Shown here piece by piece: positions 12,001 through 24,000 of a stretch of 64,000 nucleotides of DNA. This DNA comes from Dicaeum eximium (taxonomy: Eukaryota > Chordata > Aves > Passeriformes > Dicaeidae). Under the pieces are notes generated by a model. The model searched no databases and was not told the DNA's origin. It saw only the letters and a list, made by a program, of their open reading frames with translations. Position numbers and translations under genes: made by a program. The stretch lies in the NCBI GenBank assembly GCA_013396995.1, contig VWZP01009168.1:248001-312000 (forward strand). The letters run 5' to 3'. Each line of letters opens with the position of its first letter. Within the stretch, counting starts at the first letter, position 1.

Positions 12001-15000
12001 TTTTTCTGGATTCATGCAGTACTTCATTAGCCACACACGGTTATGTTTTATGCCTGGCACAGAAGCAGGTGATAACCTTCTCCTGTAACTCTGCATCTCA
12101 ATATGTTATTGATCATGATTCATTTACTTACCAAAGGTATTTGGCAGCGAGGCTGCCCTGATTTAATAGTCCCTGAATTTCTGATTCCTTTTTTCCATCT
12201 TTGTTTTCCTAACTTTTCTGTCTTATAATATAAAAACGTTGAAAGTTTTGGAACGGGCTGGCGAAGGCTGTAAGCCCAGAAGCAAACATGCTCATGCCAT
12301 ATCAAAGTCCCACCACTTTTAAGCTTCTTGAAAGGGAAGGAATTGATTCCAGATTCTCAGGATGTGGCAAGCTGTGTTTAAAGAAAGTGTGTGCATTTAT
12401 TATTTCAAGTCAGTTCAATCAGAACTTGATTCCTTCCACCCCCTATGCCACTTGATAATTTTATAACAGGCCTGTTTGAAGGAGTCATCTCCTCATTGTG
12501 GGTGTAGATCTGTGTTTCAGTAGCACCACAGGATTATTCAGTTCTCTGGCTGTTGTCACCAAGCTTCACCCCTTGTGCCTGAAATGACTTGTGCTCATTC
12601 ACACATGGACAGGAGACTTGAGAGGGTTGAGTGCAGTAAAGTTGAAAATTATTTCCTGGGTGCTCTTGCTCAAGTTTTCACGGCCAGTTTGAGAGTTTTT
12701 TATTGCTTAGTGATTGTTTAATATCGAGAAGGAGGTCTTGTCTGAGCACAGGAAAGTAAACTGAGGCCTTGTGTGTTTACTTTGGTTCCTCTGGTTGATG
12801 CTAAGAAAGTCACTCATGCTCTGTACAGTCACCAGGGAAGCAACAATTTATGTATTCATTGGAGGAGGATGAAATTTAATTAATTGGAATGCTGTGTACA
12901 TAGTCAGCATCCTGCTTATTATTTTTACTTGCGAGACTGTGTACTGCAAACCAAGGGGACAACCTGGGGTAACCACCCATTAACTGTCCCACCCAAAATT
13001 GGGAGTTCTTTGGCTCGTAGAATGAGCCCTTTGATTTCATGTAGGAGTTTAAAAAGTTGTTCTTGAATTGAGTTCTTAGGGGGCAGGAGCTCCAGTGTGG
13101 GTGGGCGCATTCATTAGCGGTACGGAAGGATATTTCCCTGTACGGCTGCTCAGAAGGCGCTGAGCTGGGAGACCACCAACAGGATTTCGTGCTGAGGAAT
13201 TTCCAGCCGTCTGACCAGAGGACTCTGCTTGTCTGGTTTGGATTTACATCAAGAAGCCAAAAATAAAAGCGCATTTAGATCATTAACTCACATGTGATTA
13301 AATGCTGTTCACCTCTTTCAGTAGCTCCATCACACTTTGTGGTTTGGTGCGTGAGGTGGGAAATGTCTCTCTCAGTGTGCTGTGTATGTACACGTGTAGT
13401 AGAAATGCACACACACACACAGGGCTGGAATTAAAACTGCCCTACATCAGTTTACACTGTGGGGTTACTCCTGCTAAGCAGAGAGTCAGACCCATAGCAC
13501 AGGTATGTGCACAGGCTGAACTGTGCACACTGATCCTTCCTAGAAGCCTAGAATGCCTCTTGTCATAAACAGAAAGTCTGTTCACTCCAAACCCCAATTT
13601 GGAATATTCACAGTAATACCAGCTGCATGGTCAGACCCTCTGTGGCACCTGAGCCAGGGCTAGGAGCATCTTGATGTGGTGGGGCAGCCTGAGACATCCT
13701 GACAAGCATGGTGTGGTATGGCTCCAGCAGCAGGAGAGCAAAACATCTGTCCCCAGAGCACCTCCATCCATCTGTCCCCAGAGCACTTTCCCTCCATGGT
13801 GGGGAGGGCAGGGAGTCACCTCTCTTCCTTCCAGCCTGGCTTCTTTTAGCCAAAGGGGTCATATTATAGCTGTAACTCTGATATGGCTGCTCCTGAGTCT
13901 TTGGTCCTTCTGACCTGTTTCATGCCTAAAGGCTTGACCCTGTGCCCAGCAAAGCTCCTGACAAAGCTGCTCTTGAGTTTGCCAGAGCAAGTTTAAAAAT
14001 CTGTTTGAATGCTCTTGTATTGATGGAAAGTTTCCGGTGACGGGGATCTTGGGTCAGACTCTTATTTGGGGCCAACATTATGCTTTATGCTTTTTGAACA
14101 GATTTTTAAGGTACCATATAAATATATAGGTAAAAATATAAATATCTGTGTGATGTCTGTGCATCAACTTCCCATTACATTTTTTACTCTTTCTCTTTAG
14201 TTGATGAATTTCCGTTTTCCACTACCAACTCCACATCTGTCCAAGGCCCAGAACAAGCCACAATTTGTCCTGTGGTGAGACAGTACCAAGTTTTTTCTGT
14301 CATACAACCAGGAAGGACCAGAAAGAGCTTTTAAAATTGTTTTAGAGAAAAGGACTTGCTTAGGGATAGAACATGTCAGGATGACAATTTGTCTAGTGGA
14401 AGGTGTCCCTGTCCCTGCAGGGAGGTTGGAAATAGATGACTTTTAAGGTCTCTTCCAACCCAGGCCATTCCACGATTCCATGCTCATTCCACGATTCTTT
14501 AATTTTGGCTTTTAAAGCAAAAAAAAAAAAAAAAAAAAAANNNNNNNNNNNNNNNNNNNNNNNNNAAAAAAAAAAAAGCTATTTCAGAACATTTTAAACA
14601 AGTTTTTATTACTCCCCCTGAGCTGAATAATGTTGGGCTCATGGTAGCTAAAGTGCTTGGCAGCTTTACAAAACCAGCCCTAATATAAAAAATACCCAGT
14701 CTTTAAAACATATGTAAAATAGCTTTTCTGCAACATTTGTGGCACATAAAGTACCAAATACATGTTGGTGAGTGTGATATAAAGCTTTTATTGCCATTCA
14801 TTTGGGATGACCCACATAACTCACTCATGATATGTTAATAAAACTGTTCACTCTGTCTCCTTATAAAAACACACATATAAAGACCACTAAAACTGTGGTG
14901 TAGCTTTGTGCTAACTTGTTAAGAAGTGCTGCAAGTTGCATTTATCATGTGCCCCAAATTGCTTTATCTGCTTTCTGCCCAGTAATCAAAGTCTAAAATG

Positions 15001-18000
15001 CCCAGGAACAGTGGTTTTCAAAGTAAGTTTTCTTGAGAAATAACTTTTTGAAAGTTCGCAAAATCATGCTGGCTGGAGGCCCAGAGCCATCAATATTCTG
15101 GCTGGTACCAGTGACAGCTTTAAGGACCAATATCTTTTGACCTGCCAAAACTGAGAGCTGAAATGTTACATCATTAAAAGGAAGAGGTTTTCAGTTTTCT
15201 AAAATGATAACACACCATTACCCTTATCTGAGAAATATGTACCTTACAAGGGAATATTTCTGAACTTGCCATCTTCTAAGACCTTGCTAATTGAGGAACA
15301 AAGATTTCCTGATGGAAATGTGAAAAACATTATTTGAAAACAACACAAAAGGAACATTTTCTGTAAGTCCAGATGTGATCAGACTGCAGGCTCTCCAAGG
15401 CAGGGACTTGGTATGCCTGGTTAACAGTCTTAGATGCAGCCATTTGGGGAATAGTAAATATTTGCATTAAATTTACTAACAGACACAATTTTCTGACACA
15501 TCTGTGCTGAAGCAGCTTTGAAGACATAGAATACCATAGGGAGGAAGAGAGAAAAAAATAAAAAGAATATATGTATTTATATAATTTAAGTTATAGAACA
15601 TGCTGAAGTCAATAAGGTTAATGACATGATGAAATTAAGGCACTTTCTCAAGCCTTTGCTGAGCCAGGGCCTATATGCACGGCCAGGCCTAGAGTAAAAC
15701 ACTTGCAATGGGAACAGTAGTTGGCAGTCTCCTTTAAGAGGGAATTGTTTCCCCTGTGTGTTGGAATATTCCTCCAAGTGCTGCTGGCTTTACTGGGCTG
15801 CTTTGTTCTGTTTCCCAGCCGAGCTGCCATGCTCGCACACAGGAGCAGTCGCGCAGCTGGAAGTGGATTAGAGCAATCTGGCAGCAGCAGTCCTGGGAGG
15901 AATTAAGCGCCTTGCTGCTGGAATGGGAGGCCTAAATTATATTATTATTTAGAACTGAGTTTTAACTTCATTGCTCTATGGTTTTGCCCTGGTGGGTGAC
16001 TCCCTTTGTTGTGATAGACTTGGTGTATCTTAAGTGTGTTCCCCACAGCAGGGACTTAGATGAAGTTATGGCCTTGCTCAGTTCAGTGTCTAAATCTTAA
16101 CCAAATGTTCAGGTTTAAACACCCAACTGATCTTGATGTCCTGACAGGATTTTTCACAGGCTTATATTTAGCCATTGCAAGCTATCACATGGTAGATAGC
16201 CCAGTGACTGGCTCGTGGAAGTCAGTTTGCAAAACTGTTGATGACTTCAAAGGGAAAAGAATTGGCCCAGGATCTGTTTTTCCCTAAACAGATTTTTTTA
16301 ATTTTTTTTTTTTTTAATGCATGCAAATGTTCTTCATAAAATAACAGGGAAAAGAAGAATGAGATGTAAATGAAAATCAATGTTGCTGAGTTTCTTTATT
16401 AGATATATCTTAAGTCATTGACTTTCAGCTTGAAAACACTACTAGAAATGAGGTGACAAAATGGGAATTAGAGAAATAATTCTTGTAAAAATATCCTGGT
16501 TTTTTCTGGTTGCAGAAAGAAACTAATCCAAATTTCATGGTCTTTGAGGCCAGAAGGGTCTTTGTGTTATTTACTGTAATCTCCTACAAATCACATCCCA
16601 GTGAGTTTTGCCCATTGAGCAAACATGTTAATGTTCCATCCTTAAAAGGATTTGGTTTGATTGAGCAGAGAACAGGAGAAAGTGTCCTGGTGCACTGAAG
16701 TGTCTTTGGTCTTTGAGGCTTTTATCCCATCCTTCAGCACTGTCTTATTTTCTTTTGACCTTTTGCTGGAATTCCCAATGACTTTTCCCTTTTTTTTTAA
16801 CTGGGGACACCAGAACTGGGAAAAATGTTTTTAATGCTTGCCACAACAGCTCAGTTGCAGCAAAGGCAATGTGACCTCCCTACTAATTCTTGGATTATTT
16901 TCATACATCCAGACTTAATTATAACTGATTTTGCTTCTGTTCCTTTCAGGGAGGTTGAGGCATAATCACGATGATCCCTAAGTCATTTCAAGGGGCTTGA
17001 AACAAAAAAAAAATCTCAAAAGTAGAGAAAGAGTGGGAAAGAATTAAGATGTGACTCATTTATAAATCTCGTAGTGTCATGGCTTTTTGTGTCTCAGTAA
17101 CAAATTTTGAACATAAAAATTCTGGAAAACTGAACACAGAAAATTCTGGAAATATTAAATACATCTATTTGAGACTGAAATTTTCCAAGTAAACTGAAGG
17201 ATTTAGGAGGTTAATAGCTTTAAAATTTCTTTTTTTTCTCAGCTGCTGCTAGCTAGGCATTGTTTTATCTCCCTCTCATGTGGCTTCATCAATGCTGGAG
17301 TTAAACGACATAGCTGAAAACAGTGGAATGTAATTGGGATTATCCTGGTGTAAACAGAAACAGACCTTATTCTTCTACATGCCTGGAATTGGAAGCAATT
17401 GATATTAAAGATTCAAGCACCAACAGCCTGGACAGGAACAAATTTCTTCGTTCAGTCTTGGAACACAAGGGGTCCCCACAGCACTGCTGCTAAAGCCCAG
17501 CTGCGCTCGCTACCAGAATCTCACTTCACTCTTTGTCGGTTCCAGAATCGTCTTATTTTCTCTTTAGTAGTAAAACAAAAGTTTAAACTCTGAGTGAACA
17601 CACTTTAAAATCGAGATAGCGGTAGGATAACCTCATACTGTAAATAATGTGTATTTAAAATCAGTTTGATTTTATTTATTTAATTTTTTTCCCAAGTTCC
17701 TGATGCAAATCAGCTGCTGCTTGTCTGCAGTAGCTTTAGGGACACCTGCACAAGACTAACATGGCAGAGGTCAGAATTAGGCCCTTGGGGATGTACCCTA
17801 GAAATGATGCTTGTCACTTACGTGCTGCTACAGGGTCAGGATGATTTGTGAAATGCGAGTTTGGTGCTGCTCTTCCTGGGGCACTTGTAGGCCAGTAGTT
17901 TTACATTCACTTGCTTCCTGCCCTCAGGGTCACTTGGACTCCTAAGAGACATGGGAATGAAGCTTTCCTTTGGTGTCGTTTGAACACCTGGGCTTTCTTC

Positions 18001-21000
18001 TTAAAAACCAGCATTTGAAGGTGCTCTGACAGCATTCTTCATGATAATGTTACAAGTACTGCATTTATTTCTTCCCTCCATTGTAACAATGTATAAGAGA
18101 AGGGAGGGAGGAAACCTGAGTTTTCAGTTAAAAAAAAAAAAGTCATGGTTTATTTCTGATCAATGGAGAGAGACATCAATCCATATCTAAAAGGCATTTT
18201 GATTTTTCTTAAAATAAGAGTCCAAAGTTGGAAGAATTTCCTTTGGAGGTGCCTTTCTTTCATTGCTGCTTATGAGGGATGCTTGAACAACTAGGTGGGA
18301 CTAACTACCTAACAATTAGATGGCTGAAGTTAGACAAGGGGAATCTTACCCATAAGCAAATCAACAGATTTTTGATGTGTCCAGGTTTCTGAGGGTGCTT
18401 GGGGTGTCCCTCAGCTGTGTCAGCTCCATGTTCCTCTGAGTTCTGGATAAAGTGTTCCTGGGGCTTAGCACCCCCATTTCTCTCACTGCACATACACAGA
18501 ACAACGTATGTGTGCCTGCATGTATGGAAAATGTCTCCCTGTTCATGCCTGGCTCTGACCATGTCTTAAAGGTGATTTATGGACCAGAGTTGTGTGGCTG
18601 TTTCCATGTGTGCCCCTGTGTTTTTGTGACTCACCCCATTCCTGGTGTTTGCTCACCCCAGCACTGACTGGGAGTAAAAAACCCCTTTTCAAGTCCCAGC
18701 TCTGACTTGTCTGGAAGATGAACATGAGCCCCTGTCCCCTAAAGCAACCCCAAACTAGGAAAAAGTGGATTTGAAGGATAAGAGACACTAATTTATTTCT
18801 CTTCTGTGTACACAAGGTATTTGTTGATTCATTAAGTGGGCAGAGACAGACAGATCATGGCTTTTTCACATGGCTGTGTGGGCATTCACCTTTATTGTGG
18901 GAACATGCACAAGTCTCTATTCCAGTGAATATTGAATTATTTATCTGGAGTGGAACATCTTTAATAGGAGAGCTGAATCACCCCAGAAACTCCCTTTGGC
19001 TCAGACTTAGGCATCTAAATGCCTTGGAGGCATGGGAGCACACAACCTTCACCCTCCTCTGCATTTCCAATGGCTCTCTCAGTGACCTCCCACTCATTTG
19101 CTGCTCAGAGCTGGGGATTTTATGAGGCAGAAACATGCCTGCAAAGGATGCTGCAATGCTTAAATGGGCAATGTATTTGCCCTGTGGGAGTGAACCCTAA
19201 TATTTAAGTAACTTAATAAAAAAAAAAAAGGAGGTATTATCCTAGATCACTTGGGTGAACTGTGAAATTATATTCAAAGGGTAGGATTCATCTTGCCTGA
19301 CTTCACCTCCCTGAAAGTGAGATGTCTAGTCTGAGCTAGTCCTTTAGGTTTCATCTGTAATTCAGGCAGCAAGAAGGGCATGTGTGCAGTGAGTCACGCT
19401 GGCCTGAATCAGGTGTCTCAGGCAGTGGGATGGAATTACCCTCTGGAGATGCTCAGTCCCTCTGAGCAGAGAGGGAACCTACAGAATCAGCTTAGACAAG
19501 GCACCCGACTCTGAAATGGCTGAACAGAAGAAATCAAGGCAGCACTCAGATCTCAAGGGTTTTATTGAAATCACAGGGGGGAAGATAAACTGTTCAGTAT
19601 GGAACACGGAGTAATGTGTACATCAGTCACAGCTCCTCCATGGAGAAGAATTAATCTATACAGATTAAATTTACAATACTCTGTTAAGCCAGCCTGAAAA
19701 GAAAAAAAAAAAAAAGGGCAGGATGGAGAAAAAAGAGAGTGAAAATATGAATCCTTAGTTTTTAATCAGACTGTCAGACTAGTGGAATGATATTATTTTC
19801 TTACCTTAAATTGCTGTTCCTTAGCTTGTTCCTCTCTCCTACCAGAAAACAGTATTGGGTCTCATATAATATCAAACTGTGAATCTGGAAGTGATCAGGA
19901 AAGGTGGTTTGTTTTTTTAAAGGAAAAATAAATCTCAGATGGTTTGATTGAGACCGTGAATATTTATGTACTGTTCCCCCTTTTCCCTCATTGCGTATTT
20001 CACCAAGTTCATTTGCGTGTGTTACAGGATAAATCTTACAGGAGGGCAGTGGAAGAAAGCAGTAAAAAGGGAAAACATCAATCAGTGATCCAGGGTAGCA
20101 GCAGGAATTGTTCATTTTTGTACATGGATCATGGTTTGTGGTACTTGCCTGGACTTGACAATTAAGAACGTTGCAGTTGTGCCGAGATCAGCCTCAGGTA
20201 GTTTCAGATGTTGGCTACAAAAAACAAGAGGTTGCTGGGCTTCAATCACTTGTTGTCACAGGGATAATCACTTAGAAAGAGGGCCACGTATATTTCTCCT
20301 TGACTTGGAGAAAATGTTTTGTGACAAAAAGTTTATTTAATAAAAATGCCATGGGTGGTGTGAGTAACCTGATTGATTGGCAAATGTGGGTGGAATTGTG
20401 CTTTGAAAAGTAAAAGTACTTTCTGTTAAACTGTTTGAAACAGAAGGTTATTCTTCTTTTAATTTGGAAATGATACGTTAATTTTGAAGATTGCCAGCAT
20501 TTAAAAAGTAATGCAGAAATGATTGGATGTCTAGGCAAGACTTAAGCAACCATCCCCAAACATGACTTTCTTGTTTTCATGTTTGTTTAGAAATCCTGCA
20601 TTATTTTGCTTCAAGTTTGTTTAAAAGATTAACTACTTTTTTTCTCTTTTTCACTTAAATCAAATAGTTTTTATGTTCAATTTGCTTAAAAATCTATTGT
20701 TCTTAGTACTCTGATTGTGCCCTCTATGCTTTGAATCTCTTTCCATAATAACTATCAAGTGAAATCCTTATCCTGCAAGAGGTCCCACACAAACACATAA
20801 AAAAGGAGTCATCTCACCCCATTTTAGCTATTTTAAATTTAGGTAGCCAGTCTGCCTATGAGAGAGAGTGAGAGAGATAGAGAAAGTGAGATTGAGGCTT
20901 CTCTGTTGGTAATTCAGCTTTTCTTAGGCTACTATTTTAAGATGGAATGATTTGCCTTCCAGCGGCTCGTTCAGGCCACAGGGATTGGTGTTTATGTGCT

Positions 21001-24000
21001 TTGTCTGCTTTGCTATTTCTCCTTGTCCCAACATTAAACAAGGAAGGAAATATTTGGAGTTCAAGGAAGGGGAAAAAGAGTCCTCGCCTGACCTCTGCAA
21101 ACGCTGTGGGTGTGGGCAGCCTGAATCAGTTTTACTTTTTCCAAACCATTTTTCTTTTACTACTTTCTAGTTACTTTCCATTTTGCTTCAGCCTTATTTG
21201 ACCCACAGCAAACAGAGATGGAAACGACCGATGACGCTGGAAGTTTTATGATTGGTATTATTTCAGGGGTCAGGTTAACTGATTAAAATAGTCTCTTTTG
21301 GCTTTAAAAGCTTCTGGAGAAATCCTAACCCCACTGAAGTCAACAGCAAAACTTCCATCAGCTTCAGGATGGCCAAAATTTCACCCTGAGTACCTATTAA
21401 TGAATCTTTGTTGTCTGGCCCTCTGCTTGACTTGCAGGATTGCTCCATGCATTACATTTTCCAATGTTTTGTTCAGATGTAGTATAAGTACTTCAAGGCA
21501 CAAGGGTTTCTCTCCATCCCCTGGAAATAGTTGCACAGGCTAATAGTTAAAGGAAGTTTTTGCTTGAAAAGTTGAGTAACAGAGCCAAAGTCTGTTCTTG
21601 GTTGAACTGGAGTAAATATGGAATAGCTTGTTGACAATGCAGAGTTACTCCTCTTTTATGTCAGTGTAACTGAGAGCACAGTTTTGCCCATTATTAACTT
21701 CTGTTACATTATTTGTATTTCTGTGCATGTCAGAATTTTTTAATCTTATTGTTCAATGTCAAGTAACCTTCTGCTGAAAACAGAATGTCAATGTGAATTA
21801 GGTATCATCAGCTAAATTGAACCTCACCCTCTGCATTTGACAGATGGTAATATATTCATTAAGTGTTCTGTGGTTGCTTTGAGGTTGGAAAAGTGCTATA
21901 TTTCTGGCTTCTAACTCAGAATTCTTAAGTAAAGTTGTTCAAAATCCTAGTTTTGAAGGGAGAAGAAAAATCACAAAAAGCTCATGAGGTTTTTTTATTC
22001 ATATTATTGTTTACTATTGGTGGGATGACAGGGCAGGACTGTGATTGCTAGAAGTTGTCTTTGGCTGCCTAAGTAGCCCAGAATGAAGTAGTGAAGGCTG
22101 AGAGAGATGGTTCCACCACGGATTTTGTCTATGCATGGGTAGAATTTCTTGGAATTCGAGGTTATATTAAATACATCCCAGTGAAGGCAATATGATGCTG
22201 GTGCCTTTGTGCTTGGTGATTCCACTGTCCAGAAAAATGGTTTCCAGGAGTTCAGACATTTCAGCTGTTGCATGGATAAGCTGATGACAGGGCTCCTCTC
22301 TCAGAGCTGGTCACATTTGGGATATCTAAGTTCCTACTGAAAGTCTGCAGGGTGGGGAAGCAGTTGGAGGTAGAAATTTCAAAAGCAGCACAGAGCCACA
22401 TACTCAGGCCTGGCTCTACTTGGTGTTGTAATACTGAATCCTCCACCCTGACATTACCAAGACAATGCAAGAGTGTGATTAGACAGTCAGGAGAAGTTTT
22501 CCCCACAGCTCATTTAGGGGTCACCAAAACCAAGTGTAGAAGAGAAAACTCCACTGAACAGAGAGGCGTTTAATTCAAACCCATTCTTTTAATTTTACTC
22601 ACTTCAGGGAAGATTAATCCCACCTATTAGCTGTTATCAGCAAAACTATTTAGTTATTTAATGATGTTTCCCAGAGGACAAGTTGCCAAGGGGAATTAGG
22701 TGCTTAGCCACTTCTGAAATTCACTGTGAGTGGTTCTCTCAAAAATGGGGAATTAGCAACTTTTTGGATCTTCACATCTTTTAAATGTCTTCATGCAGTC
22801 TGGTGCTAACTGGTGCTCACATGGCCCCTGCCTTGGTGAGTGCATCCTCTCCCCTGTGTTCTCAGTGGAGTGCATCCTCTCCCCTGTGTTCTCAGTGGAG
22901 ACAATGTAGACAGTCATCCAGATTTTCATGGAATAGCCATAGTATGGGAAGTTTGGAATTAAGTCCAAGGTTAAGGAATTAATCCAAGCTGAATTGGGTC
23001 AGTAATAGGAAGCCAGACAGTTCTTTCCTCAGGAAGAGTCCCAGAACATTCAGAGCTGTAGGCTGTTCTGAAGAGATCATTTCCTGGTCTCCATTCACAG
23101 ATTTCTACCTTTCACATAATGCTTAAATATCTACCAGGTAGGAGAGAAAATTAGATTCTTTTACACATCCTCCAACTTTGAGTGGGGATTTCCCTACCTT
23201 CCCAAGGAGCATATGATTTCAAATCATACAGCTAGATCTGAGTGTGTTAGGGCACCTAGAAAGTAGGATTTGCAACATGGACATTGCATATGGATTTCAA
23301 AAAATGTCTTGGAAATCATCGACAGGCTTTAAAAATCTGACCCTGTGCACCTAAAATCCATTTGATGTGGCAATTTTTGGATTTTAATTATCTTAGTTTT
23401 TCAAATTCTTTTCACTATTTAAATTGGAAGGAGAGCAGTTCTCTCTTATTCACGATTTTTCTATTTTTCAAGGCTGCTCTGAGAAGTTTACTAGGATCTA
23501 AGACCTAGTTTACTAAGAAGAGTTTTGATTTAAAAAAATGGAGTCATTGGTGCCACAAGTAGTTGTTCAGTTCTTGCCTGTCAGGATATAAGATGGTCCT
23601 GACTGTGTGGGGATTTCAGTGTGAGATGCCAGCATCCTGTGGGCTCCAGCAGAGCCTGTGAATTAGGTCACAGATGTATTGAATCCTGAACATACACTTC
23701 TTTCTGGCCTAAAGCTGCCGTATGCAAGAGCCAAGTCTGAATTCAGATGTTTTTCTTGCTGTCACAAACAGGCTGCACTCCAGGCATTGTTTTGGGACAG
23801 CCGTGACGCACTTTGATAGAGCAATGAGAGCACAAAAAAAAAACCCCAAAACCTAATAAGTTCCAGAAAAGTTACATAAACACAGCTCACCTGCTGCTGC
23901 TGTCCGTGCACACACCTGACTGACCCCATGTGCTAGCACAAAGCATCAAACATCCTCCTGACACTAGAACATTGCTCAGATGACTTGGAGAGCCAACAAT

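Noticed and set aside
19558..19690. Possible reversed mRNA 3' end (TTTTATTGAAATC) suggesting a processed pseudogene
   Set aside because: There is no poly(T) at the expected position, no flanking target duplication and no open frame or recognisable gene upstream of it.
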